64,000 nt of DNA from Herbaspirillum huttiense (GCF_004367745.1 NZ_CP037993.1:1116001-1180000), one strand, 5' to 3'; positions 44,936 to 54,004 are shown, counted from the first letter of the stretch. Notes: generated by a model from the sequence alone, not told the origin. Program-made: numbers and translations.

Positions 44936-46020
44936 GGCTTGAGCAGTACCTTGATCGAATCCATCGAGTCGGCCATCTTGATGGCGGCTTCCCATTCAGA
45001 AAGGGCATAGTTGTGCGTCACGATGCCGCGTGAGGTCACCAGGCCGCGCGCCAGCAGGTCGATGGCGATGGGATAGCAGTCTCCGCTGAGGTGCGCGCCG
45101 CGCAAGTCCAGTTCCTTTTCTTCACCGATGATGGACCAGTCCACGGTAGTGTCACGGCCAAAGACGCTGAACTCCACGAAGCGGCCCAGCTTGCGGATCA
45201 TGTCCAGTCCTTGCGTCACGCCGGCGGGCGCGCCGGTGGTCTCGATGTAGACATCACAGCCATATTGGCCAGTGGCTTCGCGCACGATCTTCAGCGCATC
45301 CTCGCGGCCCGGATTGATGACGATATCGGCCCCGTATTCACGTGCCAGTTGCAGGCGCTGGTCGGAGAGGTCGATGACGATCAGTTTCTTCGGCGTCTTG
45401 AGGTGCGCCACCTGGACCATCAGCAAGCCCAGCGTGCCCGCACCGGCAATCACCACCACGTCATCGAGCTGGATGTCGCCGCGGTTGACGGCATGGATGG
45501 CGCAGGACAGCGGTTCGGTCACGGCGGCATCTTCGAATGAGATGTGCTCGGGAATCTTGTGGATCACCGCCCGCGCCGACAGCCGCATGTAGTCAGCCAT
45601 GCCGCCCTCGGCCACCTGGCGCTGGAAGCCGTAGACATCATGCACCTCGCACATCCAGCGATAGCCGGTCTTGCAGTAGCGGCACTTGCCGCAAGGCACG
45701 ATCTGTTCGGCGATCACCCGGTCGCCCATGGCCACGCCGTGGTGCTCGGCTGCGCCCGGTCCCATCTCCACCACATGGCCCCAGAATTCATGGCCGGGAA
45801 TCACCGGTGGCTTGACATAGGAGGGCTTGTTCTTGACCTCGTCGCCCCAGAAGCGCGCGGCACCGGCGAAGCACTTGCAGTCACCGGCACAGATGCCGCA
45901 CGAGGCGATCTTGATGATGACCTCATTGGGACCGGCCGCCGGCCGCTTGACCCGTTGCAGGCGATAGTCGCGTGGTGCGTGGCAGACCACGGCCAGCATG
46001 TCGTCGTCATGGAAATGCAT
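44932..46020 (-). CDS. Erythritol/L-threitol dehydrogenase-like zinc dehydrogenase
   Basis: A 362-residue medium-chain zinc alcohol dehydrogenase. Catalytic zinc region [19 protein letters not shown] and GHEFWG, structural zinc lobe [18 protein letters not shown] fold [14 protein letters not shown]. The long loop between the first Cys and GHE and the phrase [21 protein letters not shown] recall the EltD group described from Mycobacterium smegmatis, which oxidises erythritol to D-erythrulose and L-threitol to L-erythrulose. Last gene of the operon with DhaL/DhaK, a DthD-like SDR and a sugar ABC transporter, all consistent with tetritol use. Substrate is inferred, not shown. Confidence 0.78.
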   Translation of the reverse strand: MHFHDDDMLAVVCHAPRDYRLQRVKRPAAGPNEVIIKIASCGICAGDCKCFAGAARFWGDEVKNKPSYVKPPVIPGHEFWGHVVEMGPGAAEHHGVAMGDRVIAEQIVPCGKCRYCKTGYRWMCEVHDVYGFQRQVAEGGMADYMRLSARAVIHKIPEHISFEDAAVTEPLSCAIHAVNRGDIQLDDVVVIAGAGTLGLLMVQVAHLKTPKKLIVIDLSDQRLQLAREYGADIVINPGREDALKIVREATGQYGCDVYIETTGAPAGVTQGLDMIRKLGRFVEFSVFGRDTTVDWSIIGEEKELDLRGAHLSGDCYPIAIDLLARGLVTSRGIVTHNYALSEWEAAIKMADSMDSIKVLLKP

Positions 46021-46044
46021 GATGGGATGTCCTTTGCTTGGGGA

Positions 46045-46695
46045 TTAGTGGGGCAGGCCGGCCTGCAGCGATTTGGCCAGGCTGCCGAGGATCAGCGCGC
46101 AGGAACAGGCACCGGCATCGAGCACGCCGATGGAACGCTCCCCCAGCCGGCTGGCGCGGCCGATGCGGGCCTGCAGGGCGCGGGTCGAATCGCGGCCGGT
46201 GTCGGCAGCGTGCTGCATGGCCTGCAGGCAGGCGGCGAAGGGCAGGTCGCGGCCCAGTGCGAGGCGGAAGGCGTCGCGTGCCGGGATCAGGCTGTCCATC
46301 AGGGTCTTGTCGCCGACCTTGGCTTCGCCGATGGCCTGCACGGCGGCAATGCCCTCGTCCAGGGCCTTCAGGAACAGCTGGCGGTCCAGTGTGGGCTGGC
46401 CTTCCAGCACCGTGCTCATGGCCATGAAGAAGCTGCCGTAGAGCGGACCCATGGAACCGCCGATGCCTTCCATCAGCGTGATCGAAAGCGTATCGAGGGC
46501 CGCCGCCAGCGAGGTTTCGGGATCTTGTTTGAGACGTTCACCGCACAGGCTGAAACCCTTGCTCATGTTGATGCCGTGGTCGCCATCCCCGATCGCGCCA
46601 TCGACTTCGCTCAGCCAATCGCGGTGCTGGTTGATGGTCGACACCAGATCCTGTACCACCCAGGCAGCCTGGCGCATGTCGAATCCGGAGTTCAT
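46045..46695 (-). CDS. dhaL: Dihydroxyacetone kinase-type subunit DhaL (erythrulose kinase)
   Basis: A 216-residue ADP/ATP-binding subunit of a Dha-type kinase. The magnesium-nucleotide motif GAIGDGDHGINMSKGF gives Asp37, Asp39 and His40; GGSMGPLYGSFFM and the late GERSIGVLDAGACSCALIL are family features. With DhaK it should phosphorylate dihydroxyacetone or, in this setting, erythrulose to erythrulose 4-phosphate. ATG 46695 has GGGAGG six bases upstream and overlaps the end of dhaK by 4 bp, so the two were translated together. Its partner gene is frameshifted here. Confidence 0.82.
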   Translation of the reverse strand: MNSGFDMRQAAWVVQDLVSTINQHRDWLSEVDGAIGDGDHGINMSKGFSLCGERLKQDPETSLAAALDTLSITLMEGIGGSMGPLYGSFFMAMSTVLEGQPTLDRQLFLKALDEGIAAVQAIGEAKVGDKTLMDSLIPARDAFRLALGRDLPFAACLQAMQHAADTGRDSTRALQARIGRASRLGERSIGVLDAGACSCALILGSLAKSLQAGLPH

Positions 46696-47704
46696 GGCTG
46701 GCCTCCCTGGCGCAGGCCGATACTGTCGCAGGGGGCGGCCAGGCATTGGTCCAGCTGCGCATCCAGGCGCATCAGGGTCAGCGTCACCCCCATCATTTCC
46801 AGCGAAGTGAAGAGATTGCCCACGAAGCTGTGCGCTACCTGCAGACCGGCTTCGCGCAGGCCATCGGCGACATCGGCATAGAGGATGTATTGCTCCATGA
46901 GTGGTGTGGCCCCCAGGCCCGAGAGCAGTACGGCGACCTTGTCGCCACGAGTGAAGGGCAGGTCGGGCAGCAGCTTGTCCAGCATCAGGCGCGCCATGTC
47001 GCGCGCTGGAACCACGGCCTGCACCGATACGCCCGGCTCACCGTGATGGCCGATACCGACTTCCATCTCGCCATGCTTGATCGTGAAGTTGGCCTTGCCG
47101 ACCGCCGGGATGGTGCAGGCCGACAGGCCGATGCCGATGGAGCGCGTGTTGTCGATGGCTTTTTGCGCAGCCTGTATCACTTGATCCAGCGTGCCGCCTT
47201 GCGCGGCCACCGCACCCCCGGCTTTCCACATCAGGATTTCACCGGCTACGCCGCGCCGCTTGCCGGGCTGGTCGGCCGTGCCGAGGCGGCGTCGTCATTG
47301 GCCACCACGGTACGCACCTGGATGTCGGCGCGTTCGGCCAGTTTGATGGCCATCTTGACGTTCATGTTGTCGCCGGCGTAGTTGCCATACAGGCAGGCGA
47401 TGCCCTGGCCGCCATGGGCGAGCTGGAAGGCGTCCATGAAGGATTTTGCGGTGGGTGAGGAAAACACTTCGCCCACGGCCACGGCATCGACCAGGCCCTG
47501 GCCGACGTAGCCGAGAAAGGCCGGCTCATGGCCGGAGCCGCCGCCGGTGACGATGCCCACGCGGCCCGGCGTGCCGGCGCTGCGATGGCGCAGTACGCGC
47601 GGATTGTCAGGGTGGGCGGACAACCCGGGATGCGCGGCCAGCACGCCGCGCAGCATGTCCTCGACGACCAGGTCGGGGTTGTTGACGATGCGATTGAGAG
47701 TCAT
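46692..47704 (-). pseudogene. dhaK: dhaK-type kinase subunit, frameshifted
   Basis: Two abutting frames make one DhaK. The first (47704-47246, 152 residues) has GIVTGGGSGHEPAFLGYVG and LYGNYAGDNMNVKMA, and drifts into a false tail RPTSPASGAA then stop. The second contains DQPGKRRGVAGEILMWKAGG and the catalytic-His segment GIGHHGEPGVSV through to the normal C-terminus. The reading frame shifts by one base near 47280; restoring a single base gives ANDDAASATADQPGKRRG, as expected for the family. Either a real inactivating deletion or a sequencing error in GC-rich DNA. All other DhaK landmarks are intact, so the damage looks recent. Confidence 0.8.
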
Positions 47705-47748
47705 GAATCAGTCCTTGGAAAACGTCGGTCCACTGCAAAAACAAAGCG

Positions 47749-48528
47749 TCAGGTCACGGTGTAGCCGCCATCGATGAGGATGTTCTCGCCCGTGATCATG
47801 GCCGCCTGCGGGCTGGCCAGATAGGCCACCAGATGCGCCACTTCGTCGGGCTGGGCGAAGCGGCCCACGGGGATGCGCGCCCGCATCGCCACCCCCACCG
47901 CGCCGGCCCAGGCCTGCTTGCCCAGTTCGGTTTCCACCACCGTCGGTGAAATGGCATTGGCGGTGATGCCGTGGCGCGCCCATTCCAGCGCCAGCACGCG
48001 CGTCAGCGCCACCAGTCCGGCCTTGCTGGCGCAGTAGGCGGCATGCCGCTCCAGCGCTACCACGCTGGCCTGCGAGGCGAGGTTGATGATGCGTCCGCCC
48101 TGCTGGCGCTGCATCAGCGGAAACACCGCCTGCGCCAGCAGGAAGGGGGCCTTCAGATTGATGGCCATGGTGCGCTCCCAGTCGGCGCAGGTCGCCGATT
48201 CGGCCTCCTGCAACAAGGCCACGCCGGCATTGTTGACCAGCACGTCAATGCGTCCGTAGTGCTGTTCGACCTGGGCGATGGCGCGGCCGATGGCGGCTTC
48301 GTCGCAGACATCGAGCACCAGGCCCAGGTGCGCGTGGTCCGGCCCGAGCTGTCGGGCCAGCTGCAGCACGGCATCGCTGCGGTCCACCAGCACCAGCCGG
48401 GCGCCGCAGCGCGCCAGCAGCTGGCTGGTGGCCAGCCCGATGCCGGCGGCAGCCCCCGTGACCAGGGCCACGCGTCCGGAAAAATCATGCGGCCGCGTCA
48501 TCGCATCGGCAGACAGGGCTGCGCTCAT
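47749..48528 (-). CDS. SDR, GolD/DthD-like (D-threitol dehydrogenase type)
   Basis: A 259-residue short-chain dehydrogenase: TGAAAGIGLATSQLLA cofactor loop, NNAGVALLQEAE, catalytic Ser in NLASQAS and YCASKAGLVALTR, ending ENILIDGGYTVT. The family resemblance is to the GolD/DthD group of polyol dehydrogenases; DthD makes D-erythrulose from D-threitol. Its start overlaps the stop of the binding-protein gene by four bases (ATGA), and dhaK follows 44 bp later, so its ketose product should go directly to the Dha kinase. Galactitol or another polyol is the main alternative. Confidence 0.77.
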   Translation of the reverse strand: MSAALSADAMTRPHDFSGRVALVTGAAAGIGLATSQLLARCGARLVLVDRSDAVLQLARQLGPDHAHLGLVLDVCDEAAIGRAIAQVEQHYGRIDVLVNNAGVALLQEAESATCADWERTMAINLKAPFLLAQAVFPLMQRQQGGRIINLASQASVVALERHAAYCASKAGLVALTRVLALEWARHGITANAISPTVVETELGKQAWAGAVGVAMRARIPVGRFAQPDEVAHLVAYLASPQAAMITGENILIDGGYTVT

Positions 48529-49517
48529 TTCTTGACCTTTTTCAGGAAGGCATCGGCATTCTCCTGGGTGATGGTGGTCCAGGGCACGGTATAGGATTTC
48601 TCGGTGCCGCCCTTCCAGGGAAGCTTGTCGCCGTACTCGGTCCAGATCGTCGAGCGCGGCTGGTAGGACGGTCCCTTGATGGCCCGCAAGGCCACATCCA
48701 GCGCGCCTTGCGCCTGCGCCTGGGCATCCTGGAACTGGGTCACCATCTCGCCTCGCTTGACGGCGGCAATGGCATCGGCAATGCCATCGATGCCGACCAC
48801 CGGGATGGTCTTGGGATCGATGCCCTTGGCCTTGATGGCCTGCAGTGCCCCCAGCGCCTCATCATCGTTCTGCGCCAGCACGCCCTTGATCTGGCCGGGA
48901 TGGGCGGTGAGCCAGTTTTCCATCAGCGCCATCGATTCCGCACGCGACCAGTTGCCGGTCTTGCGAGCCAGCACCTTGACGTCCTTGTTGCGCGCCAGCA
49001 CTTCATCATTGCCACGCGCACGCTCGATCTGCGCGGACTGCCCGATGGGCCCTTCGATCATGACGATGTTGCCCTTGCCGCCGATGGCCTTCATCAGCGC
49101 TTCCGCTTCGAGGCGGCCGGCCACCACGTCATCGTTGCCCACGTAGGACGTCAGCACGTCGCCCTGCACCCGGGTATTGGAGCCGATCACCGGGATGCCG
49201 GCCTTGACCGCCTTCTGCACCGGTGCCGCGCCGGCCTTGAGGTCGATGGGCACGAAGATGATGGCGTCATACTTTTGCAGGATCATCGTGTCGAACTGGT
49301 TGCTCTGGGTGAGGGCGTCGTAGTTGCCGTCGAAGACGGTGACCTGCACGCTGCCATCCTGTACCGCCGGATGGGCTTTGAGCTGATTGCTCCACATCTG
49401 CATGAATTCGCCCTTGAGACCGTAGACGGCCGCGCCGATGCGCAGGGGCTTGTTCTGGGCGCTGACGCCGGTGGCCACGGCCATCAGCAGCAGGCTGGCG
49501 AGGGTTTTCTTGATCAT
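48525..49517 (-). CDS. Sugar/polyol ABC transporter substrate-binding protein
   Basis: A 330-residue periplasmic binding protein of the RbsB class (Peripla_BP_4). Signal peptide MIKKTLASLLLMAVATGVSA with cleavage after residue 20. The mature protein has KYDAIIFVPIDLKAG, IPVIGSNTRV, NDDEALGALQAIKAKG and VGIDGIADAIAAVKRGE, the two-lobe sugar-binding pattern. It feeds the RbsC/RbsA-like proteins encoded just upstream. In this cluster a tetritol is the likely ligand. Confidence 0.87.
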   Translation of the reverse strand: MIKKTLASLLLMAVATGVSAQNKPLRIGAAVYGLKGEFMQMWSNQLKAHPAVQDGSVQVTVFDGNYDALTQSNQFDTMILQKYDAIIFVPIDLKAGAAPVQKAVKAGIPVIGSNTRVQGDVLTSYVGNDDVVAGRLEAEALMKAIGGKGNIVMIEGPIGQSAQIERARGNDEVLARNKDVKVLARKTGNWSRAESMALMENWLTAHPGQIKGVLAQNDDEALGALQAIKAKGIDPKTIPVVGIDGIADAIAAVKRGEMVTQFQDAQAQAQGALDVALRAIKGPSYQPRSTIWTEYGDKLPWKGGTEKSYTVPWTTITQENADAFLKKVKK

Positions 49518-49548
49518 GAATCGTCTCCGTGTGAGTTGTTGTGGGACT

Positions 49549-50535
49549 TCAGTTTTTCTTGCGCGAGGAATCCAGCAGGACAGCGCCGACGATGATCACG
49601 CCCTTGATGACTTGCTGGTAGTAGGAAGACACGCCGAGCAGGTTGAGCCCGTTGTTGATGACGCCGATCAGCAGCGCACCCACGACGGTCCCGCCCAGGG
49701 TGCCGGTGCCGCCCGAGAGCGAGGTGCCACCGATGACCACGGCAGCGATCGCATCGAGTTCATAGGACACGCCCGCCTGCGGCAGCGCCGCCGTCGTGCG
49801 TGCGGCCAGCAGGACGCCGGCCAGGCCGGCCAGCAGGCCGCTGATGACGTACACCGCGAAGTAGACCTTGCGGGTATCGATGCCGCTGGTCTTGGCGCTG
49901 CGCGCATTGCCGCCGACCGCATAGATGTAGCGGCCATAGACGGTGAAGCGCAGCACGAACCACGACACCGCGATGACCACGCCGAAGATGACGATGGGCA
50001 CCGGCACGTGCAGGATCTGTCCGCCACCGATGGACAGCAGGCCCGGCGGCAGGTCCGAGACCGGCATGCCGTCGTTGTAGATGTAGGTGGCACCGCGTGC
50101 GGCGCTCAGCATGCCCAGCGTGGCCACGAAGGAAGGCACGGCCATGCGCGCCACCAGCAGGCCGCTGATGGCACCCAGCCCGGCACCTGCGCCCAGTCCG
50201 GCCAGCACCGCGACCGCAGGCGGATAGCCGCCACCGGTCGCCAGCCACGCCGTGACCATGCCGGAGAAGGCCAGCAGCGCACCGACCGACAGGTCGATGC
50301 CGCCGGTCAGCACCACATAGGTCATGCCGATGGCGAGGATGCCGTTGATGGAGGTCTGGCGCAGGATGTCGGTCCAGTTTTCCAGCGTCATGAAATACGG
50401 CGTGGCCAGCGAGAGCGCGATGCACAGCACGATCAGGGCCGCCAGCACACCGTAGCGCGCATAGGCCTGGCGCAGGCTGGTGAAGGAGGGCGAGGCCAGC
50501 CGGCCGGCGGAGAGGGAAGTGGGTTTGGTCATCAT
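49549..50535 (-). CDS. Sugar/polyol ABC transporter permease, RbsC-like
   Basis: A ~328-residue inner-membrane permease of the BPD_transp_2 family with 8-10 helices. TSINGILAIGMTYVVLTGGIDLSVGALLAFSG and the later AIAAVVIGGTSLSGGTGTLGGTVVGALLIGVI are hallmarks of RbsC-type permeases. The start is uncertain: ATG 50535 and the adjacent 50532 come close before the first helix, while a longer frame begins at 50568; none has a strong ribosome site. It lies between the ATPase and binding-protein genes of the tetritol operon. Confidence 0.87.
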   Translation of the reverse strand: MMTKPTSLSAGRLASPSFTSLRQAYARYGVLAALIVLCIALSLATPYFMTLENWTDILRQTSINGILAIGMTYVVLTGGIDLSVGALLAFSGMVTAWLATGGGYPPAVAVLAGLGAGAGLGAISGLLVARMAVPSFVATLGMLSAARGATYIYNDGMPVSDLPPGLLSIGGGQILHVPVPIVIFGVVIAVSWFVLRFTVYGRYIYAVGGNARSAKTSGIDTRKVYFAVYVISGLLAGLAGVLLAARTTAALPQAGVSYELDAIAAVVIGGTSLSGGTGTLGGTVVGALLIGVINNGLNLLGVSSYYQQVIKGVIIVGAVLLDSSRKKN

Positions 50536-50632
50536 GGGTTCGTCATTGGATCGTCGGTGGATCGTCATCGGGATACATCAGGCGGGCGTCGCAGACCGGC
50601 GCGTCATCGCAGGCACGCACTGCGTCCCGCGC

Positions 50633-52111
50633 TTACGAGGCCAGGTGCAGCAGTTCTTCCTGCGTGGTGGCATGCGCATCGACCACTTCCACCACGCGGC
50701 CGCGCTTGAAGATGGCGATGCGGTCGCACAGGTCGAGGATTTCCTGCGCCTCGGAAGACACCACCAGGGCGGCACCGCCGTCCTGCACGAAGCGGTCGAT
50801 CAGCTGGTACACCTCGCGCTTGGCACCTTCATCGATGCCGCGCGTGGGTTCGTCGCACAGCAGGCAACGTGGCTGGGTCGAGAGGCAGCGCGCCAGCACC
50901 ACCTTCTGCTGGTTGCCGCCGCTCATGGAAGAGACCGGCAGATGCGGTGAACTCACCTTGATCTGCAGGCGCTGGATCATCTGCCGCACCAGCGCATCGA
51001 CGCGGCTGCGCCGGATCAGCGGCAGGCGCGACATGCGCCGGTACGCAGCCAGCACGATGTTGTCCTGGATCGAGGCGCACAGCACCAGTCCGCTGTCCTT
51101 GCGGTCTTCGGTCACCAGTGACAGACCAGCGGCGATGCTGGCCGCAGGCCGGCCTGCGGGCAGGGGCTGCTGCCGCAGCGTGACGGCCCCCTGGTCGGGC
51201 CGGGTCAGGCCATAGATGCAATTGAGGTATTCGCTGCGGCCCGAGCCCATCAGGCCATAGATGCCGACCACTTCGCCCGCATGAACCTGCAGCGAGACCT
51301 GGTCGAATTCCCCTTGGCGGCCCAGTGCTTCGGTCGACAGGATCGCCTCGCCACCCTGGCGACGGCGGCGCTCCTGCACCTGCAGCGTGCGGCCGACGAT
51401 GGCCTTGACCAGACTGGCGCGGTCGATGTCGCGGATCAGACCGGTCTCGACGAAGCGGCCGTCGCGAAAGACCGTGTAGCTGTCGGCGATCTGGAAAATT
51501 TCGGAAAGACGGTGCGACACGTAGATGATGCCGGTGCCTTGTGCGGCCACGCTGCGGATGGCGCGGAACAGGACTTCGGTCTCCTTTTCGCCAATGGCCG
51601 AGGTGGGTTCGTCCATGATCATCACGTCGCAGTCGTGGCTGAAGGCCTTGGCGATTTCCACCAATTGCACCTGGGCCAGGCTCAGGTCCTGCATGCGAGC
51701 GCGCGCATCGACCTGGAATTGCAGGCGATCCAGCAGCGCCTGCGCCTGCCGTTCCATGGCGCGGATGTTGACGCAGAGCCCTGCCACGCGGGGCTCGCGG
51801 CCGAGGTAGAGATTTTCTGCCACGCTCATGCCGGGGATGGGCGAGAGCTCCTGCGTGATGATGGCGATGTGGTGCTGCATGGCTTCGGCCGGCGAATGGA
51901 AATCCACAGGCTGGCCCTTGAGGCGGATCTCGCCACCATCCCGCCGCAGCAGGCCCATGATGATGGCCAGGAAGGTCGATTTGCCGGCACCGTTGCCGCC
52001 GCACAGCGCATGCACGCTGCCGCGCTTCAACTGCAGGCGTCCGTCGGCCAGCGCCACGATCTCGTGGAAGGACTTGCTCACTCCATGTGCTTCCAGCAAA
52101 AGCTCTGCCAT
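50633..52111 (-). CDS. Sugar/polyol ABC transporter ATPase, RbsA-like
   Basis: A 492-residue double ATPase. The first domain has Walker A CGGNGAGKST, signature-region LSLAQVQLVEIAKA and Walker B MIMDEPTSAIG; the second has a degenerate Walker A GLMGSGRSE, signature MSGGNQQKVVLARC and LCDEPTRGIDEG, the normal asymmetry of RbsA/XylG/MglA proteins. ATG 52111 has GGAG six bases upstream; two earlier in-frame ATGs lie in that ribosome-site region. First gene of the minus-strand tetritol operon, divergent from the isomerase and SorC-type regulator. Confidence 0.88.
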   Translation of the reverse strand: MAELLLEAHGVSKSFHEIVALADGRLQLKRGSVHALCGGNGAGKSTFLAIIMGLLRRDGGEIRLKGQPVDFHSPAEAMQHHIAIITQELSPIPGMSVAENLYLGREPRVAGLCVNIRAMERQAQALLDRLQFQVDARARMQDLSLAQVQLVEIAKAFSHDCDVMIMDEPTSAIGEKETEVLFRAIRSVAAQGTGIIYVSHRLSEIFQIADSYTVFRDGRFVETGLIRDIDRASLVKAIVGRTLQVQERRRRQGGEAILSTEALGRQGEFDQVSLQVHAGEVVGIYGLMGSGRSEYLNCIYGLTRPDQGAVTLRQQPLPAGRPAASIAAGLSLVTEDRKDSGLVLCASIQDNIVLAAYRRMSRLPLIRRSRVDALVRQMIQRLQIKVSSPHLPVSSMSGGNQQKVVLARCLSTQPRCLLCDEPTRGIDEGAKREVYQLIDRFVQDGGAALVVSSEAQEILDLCDRIAIFKRGRVVEVVDAHATTQEELLHLAS

Positions 52112-52206
52112 GGCTGTCTCCATACATGCGCTGGTCAAATGTCCAGCGATGGGTAAATGTTTGTTGTGAGCCCATCATTGCAAAGAATTTTTTTGCTGTC
52201 AATGCT

Positions 52207-52342
52207 CATTTGCTCATCGCTTTAAATAACTTTTTCTTCTGTTTTGCGGTGCAATAATGCATTTATGAGGTATTAAAGCTGAGTTACTGCAGTTTATGTG
52301 GCGTTCAGAACACTTTTGCATTAGTCTCTTGATGAACAAATG
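52207..52342. promoter_or_regulatory. Operator-like inverted pair in the divergent tetritol promoter region
   Basis: CATTTGCTCAT (52207-52217) recurs inverted as ATGAACAAATG (52332-52342), matching at 10 of 11 positions, about 125 bp apart. They sit in the ~300-bp AT-rich gap between the ABC ATPase gene and the isomerase gene, one near each divergent start; candidates for the SorC-type regulator. Confidence 0.45.
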
Positions 52343-52408
52343 CTCTTCGGTGAATAATTATTCTGGCCGAGCATGAGCAAGGCAGTTCATCGTCACCAGG
52401 AGACAAGG

Positions 52409-52870
52409 ATGAAAATAGGTATCGGATGCGACGAAGCGGCGTATGCGCTCAAGGAGGTCATCAAGGCCCATCTGGCAGGAAAGGGCCTTGACGTGGTGGA
52501 CTTCGGCACCCATGATACGGAGCCCGTGATTTACCCCGACATCGCCTTTGCGGTGGCCGAACAGATCCGGCAAGGGGCGATCGGCCGCGCCGTCCTGCTG
52601 TGCGGCACGGGGATCGGCATGGCGATCTCGGCCAACAAGGTGCCGGGGGTGCGCGCGGCGCAATGCCACGACACTTATTCAGCCGAACGGGCCAGCAAGA
52701 GCAATGACGCCCAGATCATCACCCTGGGCGCACGCGTGGTCGGGAGCGAACTGGCCAAGGCCATCGTCGATACCTGGCTGGCGGCGGAGTTTTCAGGTGG
52801 GCGCTCGACCGAAAAGCTGGAGCGCATCAAAGAGTATGAACATCATTTGCACAATACCAAGCGCCCATAG
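52409..52870 (+). CDS. RpiB/LacAB-family sugar-phosphate isomerase (erythrulose-4-P isomerase type)
   Basis: A 153-residue isomerase of the RpiB/LacAB family. GCDEAAY opens the chain and the catalytic Cys65 is in LLCGTGIGMAISANK. Compared with E. coli RpiB as remembered, the His after GCD is Glu9 and the SRQHND segment reads ASKSND, so two phosphate/substrate contacts differ; ribose 5-phosphate is thus unlikely. In known tetritol pathways a DerI-type member converts D-erythrulose 4-phosphate to D-erythrose 4-phosphate, which suits this cluster. ATG 52409 follows GGAGACAAGG. Divergent from the transporter operon, followed by the regulator. Confidence 0.8.
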   Translation: MKIGIGCDEAAYALKEVIKAHLAGKGLDVVDFGTHDTEPVIYPDIAFAVAEQIRQGAIGRAVLLCGTGIGMAISANKVPGVRAAQCHDTYSAERASKSNDAQIITLGARVVGSELAKAIVDTWLAAEFSGGRSTEKLERIKEYEHHLHNTKRP

Positions 52871-52935
52871 GCGCAGCGCTTCCGGATGCAAGCCGGCAGT
52901 GACGCAGAGGCAAACGCAAGCCAAGGGGGGAATCC

Positions 52936-53895
52936 ATGTCCATGGATGAATTGACGCGCCTGGCCACGCTGTATTACGTCGATGGCCTGACGCAGCAGGA
53001 GCTGTCGGAGCGCTTTTCGATTTCGCGCGCCTCGATTGCGCGCATGCTCAAGCGGGCGCAGGACGAGGGCATCGTGGAAATCCGCGTGCGCCATCATCCG
53101 GGCCAGACCATCGAGCTGGAACACGCGCTGATGCAGCGTTTCGGCATCGAGCGCGCGCTCATCTCGGTCAGCCACAACGACCAGGACCGCCAGCGCGCCA
53201 TGCTGGCCGGCCTGGTGGCCAATCACCTCGACCGCAGCCTGACCGATGACAGCATCGTGGCCGTAGGCATCGGGCGCAACATCAATGCGGTGTCCGAACA
53301 CGCGGTGTCCAACACGCGGCGCAGCGCCACCTTCGTCTGTGGTATCGGTGGTTACTATCGTGGTGGCGAAGCGATGAACTCCGATCACATCTGCCGTCGC
53401 CTGGCCTCGCGTTTCGGCGGCGACAGTGAAACGCTGTATGCCCCGGCACTGGTCAACAATGCGGCCATGCGCGATGCGCTGCTGGCCAATGATGCGGTCC
53501 GTCCCACGCTGGACAAGGCGCGCCGCGCGCACGTGGCACTCATCGGGGTGGGCGATATCCATGAAGACAGCCCGATGGTACGCATGGGCTGGTTCTCGCC
53601 CCAGGAAATCCTGGAGCTCAAGCGCCATGGCGCGGTAGGCGACATGATGGGCTATGACTTCATCAACATCCAGGGCGAACCCATCCGCACGGAGACGCAT
53701 TCGCGCGTCATCGGCCTGACGGTGGATGACTTGCGGCGCATTCCCGACGTCATCGCGGTCGCCAGCGAAAGCGGCAAGGCCAGCGCCATGCTGGGCGCGC
53801 TGCGTACCGGCACCATCAAGACGCTGGCCACGACCGACAGCATTGCGCATACGCTGCTCACGCTGGAAGAAGCGACCAGGAAGAACGCTGCGTGA
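52936..53895 (+). CDS. SorC/DeoR-type sugar-binding regulator
   Basis: A 319-residue regulator: N-terminal helix-turn-helix (YYVDGLTQQELSERFSISRA, then SIARMLKRAQDEGIVEIRV) and a C-terminal SorC-type effector domain (VAVGIGRNINAVSEH, GIGGYYRGG, VALIGVGDIHE). These proteins bind phosphorylated sugars and usually control the neighbouring catabolic operon, so its likely effector is a tetrulose phosphate. GGGGGG lies just before the start. It follows the isomerase by 65 bp and ends before a very strong terminator. Confidence 0.86.
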   Translation: MSMDELTRLATLYYVDGLTQQELSERFSISRASIARMLKRAQDEGIVEIRVRHHPGQTIELEHALMQRFGIERALISVSHNDQDRQRAMLAGLVANHLDRSLTDDSIVAVGIGRNINAVSEHAVSNTRRSATFVCGIGGYYRGGEAMNSDHICRRLASRFGGDSETLYAPALVNNAAMRDALLANDAVRPTLDKARRAHVALIGVGDIHEDSPMVRMGWFSPQEILELKRHGAVGDMMGYDFINIQGEPIRTETHSRVIGLTVDDLRRIPDVIAVASESGKASAMLGALRTGTIKTLATTDSIAHTLLTLEEATRKNAA

Positions 53896-53924
53896 GCTGA
53901 ATCGAAGGATTCCATTGCGCAATG

Positions 53925-53964
53925 AAGAAGGCCGCATCGTGCAGACGATGCGGCCTTCTTTTTT
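53925..53964 (+). terminator. Terminator between the SorC-type regulator and tal
   Basis: A perfect 16-bp stem AAGAAGGCCGCATCGT / ACGATGCGGCCTTCTT (53925-53940 with 53945-53960), tetraloop GCAG, then four more T. It ends the regulator transcript and may also serve the convergent tal gene. Confidence 0.9.
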
Positions 53965-54004
53965 GGATCACGTTCGTGGACAAGGCGCAGCTGCGCCGTT
54001 CTCC

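Noticed and set aside
41499..44995. Two long minus-strand frames opposite the chemoreceptors
   Set aside because: They mirror each other only because the receptor genes are duplicated; the plus-strand receptors have full domains and ribosome sites.
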